This document shows, one piece after another, positions 13,518 through 23,860 of a stretch of DNA of 64,000 nt. Within the stretch, counting starts at the first letter, position 1. Every line of letters begins with the position of its first letter. The DNA is from Atriophallophorus winterbourni. Its lineage: Eukaryota; Platyhelminthes; Trematoda; Plagiorchiida; Microphallidae. Below the pieces are notes generated by a model. That model ran no database searches, had not been told where the DNA came from, and saw only the letters and a program-made list of their open reading frames with translations. Where the stretch lies: assembly GCA_013407085.1 (NCBI GenBank), contig JACCGJ010003439.1:1-64000 (forward strand), given 5' to 3'. Position numbers and translations under genes: made by a program.

Positions 13518-14535
13518 TGGCTACGCATTTCCATTCTGGTGTAAAACATTGAGCGACGAAATGATACACAATACGCGTCAGTACAGTGGGTTTCACAGGA
13601 TACCATTTCGACCAGCACCCGAAAATTGTACCAGATCTTCCCAAAATTGAAGTTGCACAATACTGATCGTTTCGGAAAACAGCGGCATTCCAAATGATAT
13701 AATATACATGAGATTTCCAATTGATAAATCTCTAAGTGACAAATAATCAATTTAAACCAGGTCAAAAATGCGTACAAATGGAACCTGCGGATTTCAAAAC
13801 ATAAAAACAGTATTATCCACCGAAGGTGGTAACAGCAGTGCAAGACCAAAATGTAAAAAGCTCAATTTCTCAGTTGAATTAGTCAGTGCATATTGATAGA
13901 TTAGTCCAACAGAGTTAAATTGGAAAATGCCGAAACGATGATTATCGTTCGAACTTGGCTTTAAACGAATTTTTGCCCACCATCACTCATTGTTTCGTCA
14001 TGGGAAAATCTTGTTCTATCAATTATATACGATTCTGATTCGGCACCCGGTCAAATGTGCCGAGAATGTGTATACGCAATAACGGTATATAGCAGTTTTC
14101 ATCTAATTCACAACCCCGTTAAACGTTCAAGACCACTTTACTAATATGCGAATATATGATTGCGCCGAAAAAGTAATTAATTTTTCAGCACTTATTTTCG
14201 TGTGTTCAAAGTTAATCCAGCGAAACTAATAAGTATGAAAATGACATATGTGTACGCTCCAGTGAATAAGTGGCGCGATAAGATGAAAAAAGTAAAAATT
14301 TGAGTCTTTCAAATTATGTGGCCATTTTAGACAATGAAATTGAATTCAGATACCATTTGCAAGATTACACTGTTGGCACATTGTGCCTCACTGCAAGTTT
14401 CAACCATTTTCAATTAAGGATTCTGCTCAACTTGCAACAAATATTTGTGTTCGCGCCAAGAATATTCAGCATTGTGCGAACATAGTATATGCAAAACTTG
14501 GCACGTTCTATCACACGGAACACAAAAAAGAAAAC
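12826..14535. other. AT-rich stretch with an (AT)n microsatellite at 13486-13515
   Basis: No coding signal. The 126-codon minus frame at 13469-13849 reads through the (AT)n tract (alternating Ile-Tyr) and is not a gene. A short CCACCGAAGGTGG-like piece near 13820 may be another RTE 3' tag. Confidence 0.45.
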
Positions 14536-14537
14536 TA

Positions 14538-14805
14538 ATATGTGAGCAACACATTACTTTGATCATCCATAAGCGCTTGAGTGCTTAACCAAGCATCACT
14601 ATGTGATTCTGTATTTGAACATCATGGTTCGTTGTACGAACCCTATGTAACAGTGACATTCAAATATAACTTTGTTTACCACTTATCCACTGTTTATAGG
14701 CTTACTGAACCTAATCATGCCGTCTCCAACTGATGGCGGCCAACAGCCAAAAACCGGTAGTGGAGTGTAAGTGCGGGGTATGTCAGTAACAAATTACTTT
14801 ACAAT
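14538..14805 (+). mobile_element. Hammerhead-bearing repeat, subfamily A, near-complete monomer; core 14723-14765
   Basis: Begins GTGAGCAACACATTACTTTG and carries the GGTTCGTTGTACGAACCC dyad, the AACAGTGACATTCAAATATA block and then the core. The core reads CTGATGG (A9 changed), CGGC-CAACA-GCCA, then AAAA in place of GAAA, ACCGGT, A, GTGGAG. Two invariant bases are lost, so the ribozyme is dead. The repeat ends with a second near-copy of its own start (GTCAGTAACAAATTACTTT), which indicates slightly more than one monomer of a tandem unit. Confidence 0.7.
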
Positions 14806-16060
14806 GCCTCCGGTTTTCAACGTAAATGCGGTAACAAGATTCTGTGCTTTGTCGGAGAACAATAAAGATATCTAAAATCAACTGGTAAAGGTTTAAGCAA
14901 GTAAAAATCTTCAGTCATTTATTGACATCAAGGAAAACTATTTAACGAACCTCAGCAAAAATCATGGTTTTTCAGAAATCGCAAGTCAGGAAGGGTGTCT
15001 ACAATGCGAAGTTGTAAATAAACAGGGCCTGAGTGTGCAAAATATTTTATGTATTTTCAGCTGGTGGCGGATAAACAAACTATGTTCAACTAACAACGTT
15101 AACGTATAAACACGTTGATATGAAATGACATTATTTTACTTCAGCGTATTCTGCTAAGCCTAACAGAATGATCAGTGGTTAACTGAGTTTCAGCTTCCAC
15201 ATAATCAAATGGATTTTGAATGCCCGGTTAGTTGCGAAAAATCAGGAAATTTCGATGACTTATACGGCTTTCATTAGAAATTGAGCTCAATCTTCTTCTT
15301 AGACCTATTTAAATCATTTCATTTTAATTTTACTACAATTTATCGCCATTTTAATACTGTAATGAATCCAAATACTCATTCTACATTGCATGAAACTTCG
15401 TTTTTAAACAGTCCGGAACCAATTGATAGCAAATTTGGGTTGATTATTTTAAGTTGAAACATCATTTCAATTTGGGATGTATTCAAATGCAGGCTCTTCG
15501 ATTATATCCGTTTATTTACAGCTTCTTTTGTTTCCTAATTTTCTTGAAACACGCATTTTCGCAGAATTTCGTGACCGATAAACATGGATCATGTTGTTTA
15601 GAAGGATTTACGAATATTTTATTTTTATTATTACGTTATTGGACTATTTCCATTAATTTGCATTCGTGTGCGATAGATTTATTCATAATTTGTGTTTTCT
15701 AGCTATACAACTGAAATATTTCTTCAACATCACAAAGTAACCTAACATCTCAATTGGTAGCAAAATTACACCAGAAATATTTTATGTTTTATTGATGAAT
15801 TACTTGTCACAATTGACTACCTTGGCATAAGTAATATTAGTGATTTCCCAAGTGGAATAATAGACAAGCAATTTGCAAACTTCGGTAATAAATATGCTAA
15901 TGTATTGTTTGCAAAATGTTTGTTGCATGTTGTGAGCCAAAACATCGGATACAAAGATAAATCATTTTTATTGACTCCATGAATTAAATTTATGTTTGTT
16001 TAAGTGCAAGTTTCGCAAATATAAGATTGTTTTTTATGTCTAACACATAATTTAAAACCG
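14806..16060. other. AT-rich stretch, nothing recognised
   Basis: Open frame 15454-15702 (plus) is hydrophobic and AT-driven, without a recognisable family. No repeat matched. Confidence 0.45.
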
Positions 16061-16214
16061 GATTAAACAAAGATAATAAAAAAGCGGTTGAATCTTTTAT
16101 GATACCGTGAATTTATTTTACGGAAACAAGCATGCAAAAACGATGCTGCAAAGTTCACTGTCTTGCAGGAAAATCCAGTTCCTAGATAACTTGCTGAATG
16201 CAATTCTGAAGATT

Positions 16215-18000
16215 GTGTGTGTTGCGCTCCTTCGGTCGATGTTGACCATGGATGTACATCACAATCGCATGAATGTTCATGATCTACATCTTTAGGAATG
16301 ACTAAACAGTCCGATTCTGGAAGAACAATCTCCTCCGCAGCGCTGGCAACGATAGTCAGAACTCGGTTGTATTGCATCAGTTGCACGCCGGCAGCGTGAT
16401 CTGCGTTCAGAAGCCAAGAGCTGTATCTGCTCCTCCCCATCTTGCAGACGACGCTTTAAACAATGTCTCTAATGTGAGCGGTCGAGCGCAAGTTTTTCCC
16501 AACTCGCCAGGTCAATTTTAAAAGCTTTCATATCTCTTTTGCAAATGTCTTTGTACCGCAAGTGCGGTATGCCCAATGGTCGACTTTCTAATTGCGAATC
16601 ACCATGGAGTAGATCTTTCGGAATACGACCATTTTCCATTCTGTAGATGTGACCAAGCCACCACAGGTGGCGCTGTCGCAATAGGGTGAACATGCTCTGT
16701 AGACAAGCTTTTAAAGGCAATTCAGCATTAGTCACTCGGTCCATCCACGATATGTTCAAGATACGACAGATGCTTCGAAGATGTTTAGCATTCAGCTTCC
16801 GTTCGTGTCTTGCGTGAGTAGTCCAGGTTTCACTGCCGTACAGTAAAGCATTTAGTACGCTCGCGCTATATAACATCATCTTTACAGTCAGCTTGCGGTT
16901 ACCCCAAACACGAGAGTTCAATTGGGTCAAAATGACAGCTGCTTTGCCAATTCGCTTATCAATCTCCGTGTCTAGCGAGAGGTTATCCGCAATGGTTGAA
17001 CCAAGATATGTGAAATTATGTACTGGTTCAAGCTGACAGTTTCCAACAGTGATGATGGGAGGCGCTACAGTCACTTGACCAAGGACTTTGGTCTTGCTCA
17101 TGCTGATTGTTAGCCTAAAGTCTTTGTATGCCGACAAAAAACAGTCCATTAGCGACTGCAGGTGCTCTTAGGAGTGAGCAATAAAGGCTGCATCGTCGGC
17201 AAACTGCAGGTCACAGATTAGCACATTTCGTGCCTTCGTTTGAGCTCTCAACCGGTTCAGGTTGAAAACCTTGCCATCACTTCGCGTGCGTAGGTAAATG
17301 CCTTCTGTCCTCATCCTGAAAGCGTGCTTCAGAAGCAGAGCAAAGAAAATGCCGAACAGCGTGGGAGCAAGAACACACCCTTGTTTGACGCCTCGGCGAA
17401 AAACAAAAAAAGGCTTCTGAGCTGAAACCGTTAAAATGGACTGAGCCGTTCATGCCTGAGGGGAACGAAATAACGAGCTTGATCATTCTTGGGGGAACAG
17501 CCTATCAAATCAAGCATTTCGAAAAGACCCTCCCTGCTGACGTAGTCGAATGCCTTCGTTAAATCGAAAAAGCAGCGTATAATGGCATACGCTGTTCCCG
17601 ACACTTTTATTAAACTTGTCTCACAGAGATGATCATGTCAACGGTTGATCTGTCCTTGAGGAAGCCACATTGATATTTGGAGTAAATACTATCAGCTAAA
17701 ACTTGCAGCCAGATCTGTAAGACTTTAGCAAACAATTTGCCTACAACATTCAGAAGGGAGATTCCTCTGTAATTGTTGCAGTCACCTCTATCTCTTTTAT
17801 TTTTAAATAGCGTGGTGATCTTGTGTCTCGCATCTCTTGTGGGACACACTCCTCCCGCCAGCACTGAAGAAGCAAATGGTGAAGAGGTTGTAATAATGCT
17901 GCTCTACAACATTTGATCAGCTCAGGTGGAATTCCGTCGTCACCAGGGGCATTCCCATTCGCAAGTGCTCCCTCTCCACGGCACCACAGGAACCAAAGGA
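16215..18000 (-). pseudogene. RTE-type LINE reverse transcriptase (copy 1), main open frame 16469-17149
   Basis: Minus-strand blocks in order: NAPGDDGIPPELI near 17.93 kb, RDRGDCNNYRGISLLN near 17.76, a FDLTKAFDYV-like block near 17.56, GVKQGCVLAPTLF near 17.37, CDLQFADDAAF (catalytic FADD) near 17.2. The 226-residue frame then carries FTYLGSTIADN, LLYGSETWTTHAR, MDRVTNAEL and the HLWWLGHIYRMENGRIPKDL tail block. YLGS, YGSETW and WLGH are typical of RTE-group RT C-termini. The catalytic boxes are present but lie in different frames, so the ORF is broken. The 3' end lies near 16221 (TTCGGTCGATGTTGACCATG in plus orientation) and is shared with the copies at 40.9, 57.8 and 59.8 kb. The 125-codon frame 16063-16440 runs past this end and is partly flank. 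Confidence 0.85.
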
Positions 18001-18427
18001 ACAGCTAGGCTGATTCGATTGGACAACGATGTTGTCGCAGGAGTTGGCAGGGCAAAGTTGAATAAATCTTCGGACTGCTAAACGGGACTCCAGCTTCGGA
18101 TTTTTCCTCGAGGTTGACTTCTGAAGCCTTTTCCATGATTGGATGCAGGCACAAGGCAGTGGAGGTTTCAAATAAGGGTATTCCTTCCCCCAAGTGGACC
18201 GCCTTCATGGACTTACGAGCTCCGCCTGCCCGAAGCATGCTGTATTTGAGGCGCCAGTCAGCCGCCTTCGCCCTTTCTCCTGTCAGTAGAAGCAGTTCCG
18301 CCGGGTCCCCCAGGACCACACGTGCAGGCCAGGAGATGGACTTGGTTATCAGAGGCTACATGAGACGCGTGCCTTTGGAGCATTTTGGAATTGGGAGCTT
18401 ATCCATAAAACCTTGGTACCATGGGTG
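18001..18427 (-). mobile_element. GC-rich segment, probable 5' region of the same RTE copy
   Basis: Clearly richer in GC than its flanks and contiguous with the RTE RT on the minus strand. Long frames exist on both strands (18005-18319 and 17917-18171 minus, 18114-18488 plus), so composition rather than coding may explain them. I recognise no domain. Orientation and position suggest the RTE 5' UTR or upstream ORF; it could also be an unrelated GC-rich insertion. Confidence 0.35.
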
Positions 18428-18455
18428 TTTTTTGTTTGTGTTTGTACCGCCGAAG
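18425..18455 (-). repeat. 28-nt module shared with 29459-29490
   Basis: TTTGTTTGTGTTTGTACCGC followed by CGAAGCGA occurs here and again near 29.46 kb. On the minus strand it ends in ACAAACACAAACAAAA, which resembles the 3' terminus and simple-sequence tail of an RTE-type LINE. Confidence 0.5.
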
Positions 18456-18489
18456 CGAGATTTGCGCTTGTATACCGGTATTGAATAAA

Positions 18490-19009
18490 TTTGTTACGAC
18501 TAACCGGTTAAAAGTTCAATTCCTATTTATATATGTCTTCAAATTATAAGGAGTGAGGTCATAGCTTTGCAAAGTTAACATGTTTCACAACCTAAATGGC
18601 CGATAATATTCAAGGCAAATGAAAACTTAATGTTAGAAACCTAACTAAAATCGTCAAGTTAAACTAGCCCAGAATCAGAGCGGAATGCATACAAACGGAT
18701 AGAACGCGTAGTGATGCGATCTAAACAGAAACTCATGAGACAGTTCAAAACCTTTTGGCATCCGACTCGAACCTCGTGGGTTTATTGTTAACATTTCATA
18801 TCTTGCATACAACAAGCATTATATATATATAGAGAGAGAGAATCGCTTAAATTGAAATATTTTTGTGTTAGGAAAGGCAATTTATTGGTATAAAAGATTT
18901 TAATTTGCGATACTTGGAATTCTCACGCTTTGCCTGTTCATAACAAATGTAATTGTGAATGATTTAACGTGCATACAATGTGTTAAGTTGAAAACTACTT
19001 AGCGTTGAA
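18490..19009. other. AT-rich stretch with (AT)n(GA)n near 18822-18842
   Basis: No gene or repeat family recognised apart from the short microsatellite. Confidence 0.45.
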
Positions 19010-19046
19010 CAAAAAAGCTCATTTGCAAGCATTTCCATCACAGACT

Positions 19047-19088
19047 CCCCACGACCGGTTTCGTGCTGCTTGCACTCATCAGGTAGGG
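19047..19088 (-). ncRNA. Hammerhead ribozyme, subfamily B, intact core
   Basis: Minus strand: CCCTAC (helix I 5'), CTGATGA, GTGC-AAGCA-GCAC (helix II, four perfect pairs), GAAA, ACCGGT (helix III, self-complementary), C (cleavage base of the GTC triplet), GTGGGG (helix I 3'). All invariant core bases are present and helix I gives six pairs including one U.G. Expected cleavage lies directly 3' of the GTC. Activity is inferred from structure. Confidence 0.85.
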
Positions 19089-19280
19089 ACAGTATGATCA
19101 GGATCTGCATGCGCTTCAATCAGTGGAAGAATGGTAGACAAGATGCGCTTGTACGCCACTGTCGGGTTAGGTTGGTACGAATCACCTGTTCAATCACATG
19201 AGCCTTTACTCATGCAGACTTGGTTTGAACCCATGACCATGAACAAAAAAGCTCATTTGCAACCATTTCCATAACAGACC

Positions 19281-19322
19281 CCCCACGACCGGTTTTGTGC
19301 TGCTTGCACTCATCAGGTAGGG
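19281..19322 (-). ncRNA. Hammerhead ribozyme, subfamily B, G12 mutated
   Basis: Identical layout to the core at 19047-19088 except that GAAA has become AAAA, which removes the catalytic guanine G12. Helices I, II and III are otherwise intact. Predicted inactive. Confidence 0.75.
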
Positions 19323-19335
19323 ACAGTAGGACTAT

Positions 19336-19376
19336 GATCCTGATGAGTGCTAACGGCACGAAAGCGGCCGGCGGTT
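19336..19376 (+). ncRNA. Hammerhead-like core on the inverted segment, decayed
   Basis: Plus strand: CTGATGA, GTGC-TAACG-GCAC, GAAA are kept, but the expected ACCGGTC is replaced by GCGGCCGGC, so the cleavage triplet is missing. Faces the minus-strand cores head to head. Confidence 0.6.
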
Positions 19377-19425
19377 GTGTTTGACGCAAATGCATGCAAA
19401 TAAGCATAATAATAAGCATAATAAG

Positions 19426-19925
19426 CACAGTGACACACAAGCGCAAACTTTTGCTAGGCGTTGAATTTGATAATGAGTATATACCTTCATTAGCTTAGCA
19501 TAAAATTAAAATTTTGTTTTAATTTTTGCACAAATAAACCAGCTTTATACCCATAGCATTCATAGCCCTCTTTCTGTATATAAAATTTATAAGTTTCTGC
19601 GGTAAATATTTTCTGGATATATAGACAAGCATCTAATTTATGACCTGGTTATATTCTAATTTTCACGCAGTTTTGAGCGCTTCAAAAGCCATTTAATTGT
19701 ATTGAGCATCCAATAATTATGTTTTCTATGTATTTGAAAGTGATAGTTTAGGGCGATTTCTGAAGATAATCATATTAAGCGTTTCTGTACGCGCCACTGT
19801 AACACACACGCACACTACAACTATTTCTGTGGTAACTACGCTCATTATGTAGAGACAGTGAGCTCAGGATAAGTTTCCTTTGAAACATAGAAGAGATAAT
19901 AATAGAAACATTGTCGTTGAAACGA
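19426..19925. other. AT-rich stretch, nothing recognised
   Basis: No coding signal or known repeat. The minus frame 19775-20008 overlaps the RTE fragment that follows. Confidence 0.4.
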
Positions 19926-19929
19926 TAAC

Positions 19930-20037
19930 TGATATTTTCACTTTTATGCCGATGGTTCCACTGGTGGATTAAAAGGCTCCATTGATGTCTCGAATCACGC
20001 CAGCACATGCGCGTCGAAGGCGAGACCGATGCAGAAC
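19930..20037 (-). mobile_element. RTE-type LINE 3'-end fragment, opposite in orientation to the RT ORF at 20.1 kb
   Basis: Its reverse complement matches the 3' end of the neighbouring RTE element: the GAGACATCAATG and TTAATCCAC blocks and the AAAAGTGAAAAT tail correspond to 21473-21525. It is therefore a separate, strongly 5'-truncated copy inserted the other way round. Confidence 0.6.
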
Positions 20038-20040
20038 TTA

Positions 20041-20066
20041 AATCAATTCAATTCAATTCAATTCAA
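20041..20066. repeat. (TTCAA)n pentamer tract
   Basis: About five units of TTCAA. Short 3'-terminal pentamer tracts also end the CR1-like element at 27.69 kb, so this may be the tail of a lost LINE copy. It separates the two RTE pieces. Confidence 0.5.
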
Positions 20067-20114
20067 TATTAATGGTCTAAAAAGCATATAGCTTGACAAA
20101 AGCCACAGAATAAT

Positions 20115-21494
20115 ATGGGAAATACGAATAACATGGGTACAAGAAGCGGGATTTGTTTGTGCTCCAATTACCGCGGAATAAGTCTAATCGACACCGCTGC
20201 TAAAGTGTTTGCAACGCTCCTGCCTAATCGGTTCTCCGCCGAAAGAAATCTGCGTACCAGAGTTAACCAAGGTGGATTTCGCCCTGGGATGGGTTGCGTA
20301 GATCAAATATTTACTTTACGCAGGATCCTCGAGCACCGTGCACGGTATCAACAGCAAACGATAGCTTGCTTTATTGACTTCCGCGCCGCCTTCGACTCCG
20401 TAGACCGTGGTTGTTTATGGGACATCATGCTATCGGATGGGGTTCCATTAAAGCTCGTCAACCTAATCAGAGCCTATTACAGCTCTACAAGGGCACGGGT
20501 TCGTGTCTACGGTGAAGAATCGCGTGAATTTAACTTGCACACAGGAGTCAGGCAAGGTTGCCCGCTATCGCCGGTTATGTTTAACTATGTCGTAGACTGG
20601 ATAATGAACCAGGCGTTAACGGAGTATCAAGGGGTGCAAATTTCAACGGATCTATGGATTTCCGACCTTGACTACGCTGACGATATAGTCGTTCTGGGCG
20701 ACAATACCGAAATGCTGCAAAGCGTTTTAGACCGCATTAGTGCCACTGCCGCGAAAGTCGGTCTTGAGATAAACGCGGCTAAGACCAAGGCATTTTTTTA
20801 TTCCGACACACGAGGCATCCAGCCACTTCGCGTCCAGGGTTGTCCGATCGAATACGTTCCAGTCTTTAAATACCTCGGCTCAAGTATATTGCCCAATGGT
20901 CAGGCGAAAGATGAAGTGAAGTTAAGGGTCGATCGTGCTCGTAATGCGTTTTTGCAGTTGAAAGGCACCCTTTGGCGCAAGCCCGGGATCAGCCTAAAAA
21001 CTAAGACGCGTGTTTATCAAGCAGCGATCCGCCCTGTACTGCTTTATGGATGCGAGACATGGCCTTTAAGGTCACAGGATGTACGCACATTAGAAGTGTT
21101 CGAACATTGGTGCCTTGGGGTAATCTTGGGCATCCGATATACTAACCGAGTATCTAACGCAGCCGTACGAAAGCGTTGCAGCGGACTATCTACACTTTCC
21201 GCACACATACAACGGCGAAGGCTGCAATGGTTTGGCCACGTTCTCCGAAAAACAGACACAGCACTTCCAAAACTCGTCATCGACCCCAAACCCGTTCGCA
21301 CCTGGCGTCGGCGGCAAGGTGGTCAAGTGAAAACCTGGCTGTCAACTGTGAAAGAGGATGTAGACACCCTGGGTCTGCGTACCGTCTACGGAGTTCGCAG
21401 GTGGGAACGAGACTCGATCACGATCTGCAACGATCTCGCCTCCGATCGACGTGCGTGGGCTGGTGCGATCCGAGACATCAATGAAGCCGGCTAA
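20115..21494 (+). CDS. RTE-type LINE reverse transcriptase ORF, 5'-truncated but open
   Basis: Open frame of 459 residues encoding the reverse transcriptase of a non-LTR retrotransposon. Homology starts near residue 16 (CSNYRGISLID), so the annotated start is an accident of truncation. RT box A is IDFRAAFDSVD (87-97, catalytic Asp88). RQGCPLSPVMFNYV spans 146-159 and YADD 187-190, so all catalytic aspartates are present. The C-terminal part has KYLGS, LLYGCETW and LQWFGHVLRKTD. The upstream endonuclease domain is missing. After the stop, a short 3' UTR ends in an AAGTAAAAGTAAGTAAG tail near 21538, typical of target-primed insertion. It is the best-preserved LINE frame in the window, hence the youngest RTE insertion here, yet it could not be autonomous. 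Family assignment rests on motifs. Confidence 0.85.
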   Translation: MGNTNNMGTRSGICLCSNYRGISLIDTAAKVFATLLPNRFSAERNLRTRVNQGGFRPGMGCVDQIFTLRRILEHRARYQQQTIACFIDFRAAFDSVDRGCLWDIMLSDGVPLKLVNLIRAYYSSTRARVRVYGEESREFNLHTGVRQGCPLSPVMFNYVVDWIMNQALTEYQGVQISTDLWISDLDYADDIVVLGDNTEMLQSVLDRISATAAKVGLEINAAKTKAFFYSDTRGIQPLRVQGCPIEYVPVFKYLGSSILPNGQAKDEVKLRVDRARNAFLQLKGTLWRKPGISLKTKTRVYQAAIRPVLLYGCETWPLRSQDVRTLEVFEHWCLGVILGIRYTNRVSNAAVRKRCSGLSTLSAHIQRRRLQWFGHVLRKTDTALPKLVIDPKPVRTWRRRQGGQVKTWLSTVKEDVDTLGLRTVYGVRRWERDSITICNDLASDRRAWAGAIRDINEAG

Positions 21495-21544
21495 TCCACT
21501 CGTGGAGCCAGCCGCACAAAAGTAAAAGTAAGTAAGTACTGAGC

Positions 21545-22557
21545 AGTTCAGGAATCAAGCAAAAATCCATTGGACAGAAACTGTTTTCAAAGTTCAAATC
21601 TTTTATGGTGTAAAATATATAGGTTCAAAGTTTGGATTGGTCAAAATGAAATTGTCCAAATTCGATTTGAATATATCCAAGGTGGGTGAATGTGCAACAT
21701 TACAAGCTAGGGAGTTCCAGGTAAAGCATACACGTACAGAATAGAAGTACCTTCGACAGTTTAGTCTCGAGTCGGAAATATGTACTGTATAGTCGTGACT
21801 CCGGTTGGTTCTGGGTGGTAGTTGCGTGAATAGGTGGTTTAGGGGATGGTTGGGGGTATGCAGTATATTGAACATAAGTATCAAATCACCTCTAAGACGG
21901 CGGTAGCGAAAGTCGAATAGATGGAGACTTGCAATACGATCTTCGTATTGTTTGTGCTTCAAACCGCGTACGAGCTTGGTGGTCAGATGATATATTCTCT
22001 GCAAGAGGCTGATGTCCTTCTGTAGCCAGGGTGACCAAGCCTGAACCGTATACTCCATGGTTGGCTTCAAGTACGTATTAATTATTCAATCAACGGCTTG
22101 CTTAATGAAACTCCCGAACACGCGTTTTAGCAGTAGCAGTACTCGTGACATCTTTTCATAGACAGCTGTGACATTATGTGACGGTTTAAAAGTGCTGCTC
22201 ACCCACACACCCAAGTCCTTCTCCTTGTCAGTGATTTCAAGTATATGGGAACCAAAGGTGTAGGAGTACTCGAAATGTCTTCCAACAGTCAATACCTTAC
22301 ATTTTCCGACATTGAAGTGTAGTTCATTTCTAACTGACCAGTCTTGTAAGGCATCGAGGTCCAGCTGAAGATCTCTGCCATGCTCAGTTGTACGTACTTG
22401 TGTACACTGCTTGATGTCATCCGCAAATAACAAGATTTTTCAGCGAACAAATTTATGTAAGTCGTTGGCATACATCAGGAAAAGAAGTGTTCCAAGCACT
22501 GATCCCTGCGACACCCCACTCGTTACTGCAATAGGTCTTGACAAAGCATCATCAACC
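21545..22557 (-). pseudogene. CR1-like LINE, 3' half of a split element
   Basis: Frame 22086-22433 starts at MLFADDIKQC (polymerase box with FADD) and runs through LHFNVGKCKVLTVG and EKDLGVWVSSTFKP. Frame 21603-22070 continues in another frame with MEYTVQAWSPWLQKDI and the C-terminal WNSL block. At the 5' edge the sequence reads VDDALSRPIAVTSGVSQGSV and stops abruptly near 22557. This point is where the minus-strand element at 27.7-29.5 kb breaks off, so the two pieces are most simply halves of one element split by the plus-strand CR1 insertion between them. One frameshift near 22080 breaks the RT. Confidence 0.85.
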
Positions 22558-23117
22558 TCAAAATAGTGAAATCTCGCCTAGCACGTCTAACGTCGTACCC
22601 ACTCAAGCCTCTGCATCTGTTTTGTGTGGAAACATGAGCCCGGGGACAACTGCAGTCAAGGCGGAAGTTGACAAAGTTAACCAGTTACACCATCCTCCCA
22701 AGGAGGCCTATGTAAGGAGAACTTTGAAAAAACGTGCAAATAAAATAGATTAACTGCAGCCGAGGGGAAAGTCGAACAGGTTAGCCAGTTAACCCGTCCA
22801 CCCAGGCAAGCTGCCACTCCCAGGGTGGCCAATGTAGCTGGAACCGCCAAGAAGCGTACTAAGTCCAGTAAGGTCAGTACACATAAACGGCAACATTCAA
22901 TTTATGCAAGTTCGACTGTACTGGACAAAATTATTCAGGAATTGAATGGTTTGCGTCAGCAAATCGAAACACTGCACAGCAATTCCTCTGCTCCGAAATC
23001 TAGAACTAGAAATGTCCTATTGGATAAGGCTGGTACGACCAACCTGTTCAAAGCATGTGTCCAAACACATGTTAAATGGGGTTAAACCCATAACCATGCG
23101 GATCCTGATCTTACTGT

Positions 23118-23159
23118 CCCTACCTGATGAGTGCAAACAGCACGAAACCGGTCGTGGGG
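23118..23159 (+). ncRNA. Hammerhead ribozyme 1 of the array, intact
   Basis: Helix I 5' strand CCCTAC (23118-23123), CTGATGA (23124-23130), helix II GTGC (23131-23134) with GCAC (23140-23143) and loop AAACA, GAAA (23144-23147), helix III ACCGGT (23147-23152), cleavage base C23153, helix I 3' strand GTGGGG (23154-23159). All invariant core bases are present. Helix III is a self-complementary hexamer, too short for a stable monomeric stem, so paired (dimeric) ribozymes on one transcript may be the active form. Confidence 0.88.
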
Positions 23160-23351
23160 TATTTTGTGACGGACAAGCATGCAAATGTATATTTTGTTTC
23201 ATGGTTATGGGTTTAACCCCATTTAACATGTGTTTGGACACATGCTTTGAACAGGTTGGTCGTACCAGCCTTATCCAACAGTGGCATACAAGCGCTCCTT
23301 GTTTACCATTCCTCCACTGTTTCAAGCGCATGCGGATCCTGATCTTACTGT

Positions 23352-23393
23352 CCCTACCTGATGAGTGCAAACAGCACGAAACCGGTCGTGGGG
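23352..23393 (+). ncRNA. Hammerhead ribozyme 2 of the array, intact
   Basis: Same core, helices and GTC cleavage triplet as ribozyme 1, 234 nt downstream. Predicted cleavage after C23387. Confidence 0.88.
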
Positions 23394-23585
23394 TGTTTTG
23401 TGACGGAAAAGCATGCAAATGTATATTTTGTTTCATGGTTATGGGTTTCACCCCATTTAACATGTGTTTGGACACATGCTTTGAACAGGTTGGTCGTACC
23501 AGCCTTATCCAACAGTGGCATACAAGCGCTCCTTGTTTACCATTCTTCCACTGTTTCAAGCGCATGCGGATCCTGACCTTACTGT

Positions 23586-23627
23586 CCCTACCTGATGAGT
23601 GCAAACAGCACGAAACCGGTCGTGGGG
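23586..23627 (+). ncRNA. Hammerhead ribozyme 3 of the array, intact
   Basis: Same core as ribozymes 1 and 2. Predicted cleavage after C23621. Confidence 0.88.
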
Positions 23628-23818
23628 TGTTTTGTGACGGAAAAGCATGCAAATGATATTTTGTTTCATGGTTATGGGTTTAACCCCATTTAACATGTGT
23701 TTGGACACATGCTTTGAACAGGTTGGTCGTACCAGCCTTATCCAACAGTGGCATACAATCGCTCCTTGTTTACCGTTCCTCCACTGTTTCAAGCGCATGC
23801 GGATCCTGATCTTACTGT

Positions 23819-23860
23819 CCCTACCTGATGAGTGCAAACTGCACGAAAACGGTCGTGGGG
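23819..23860 (+). ncRNA. Hammerhead ribozyme 4 of the array, helix III altered
   Basis: Core CTGATGA and GAAA are intact, helix II GTGC/GCAC is intact with loop AAACT, but helix III reads AACGGT instead of ACCGGT, which breaks the palindrome. Predicted cleavage after C23854, probably weakened. Confidence 0.8.

Larger units (their letters stand above)
19010..19425 (-). mobile_element. Hammerhead-bearing repeat cluster, subfamily B, head-to-head arrangement
   Basis: One full subfamily B monomer on the minus strand is followed by a second, partial one. At about 19331 the sequence switches to the opposite orientation with a third ribozyme core on the plus strand, running to the GCATGCAAATAAGC end. 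Shared blocks are GCTCATTTGCAA, CCACTGTCGGGTTAGG and GGTACGAATCACCTGTTCAA. The two minus-strand cores are about 234 nt apart, as in the 23-kb array. The inverted 5' end again resembles twin priming. Confidence 0.85.

Noticed and set aside
13469..13849. 126-codon minus-strand frame
   Set aside because: Its end is the (AT)n tract read as Ile-Tyr repeats; the rest has no recognisable domain.
16063..16440. 125-codon minus-strand frame as a separate gene
   Set aside because: The first third is the end of the RTE ORF and the remainder runs past the element's 3' end into flank.
18114..18488. 124-codon plus-strand frame in the GC-rich segment
   Set aside because: Antisense to the probable RTE 5' region, with equally long frames on the other strand; composition explains it.
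21176..21484. 102-codon plus-strand frame inside the RTE ORF
   Set aside because: Out-of-frame shadow of the 20115-21494 reverse transcriptase.
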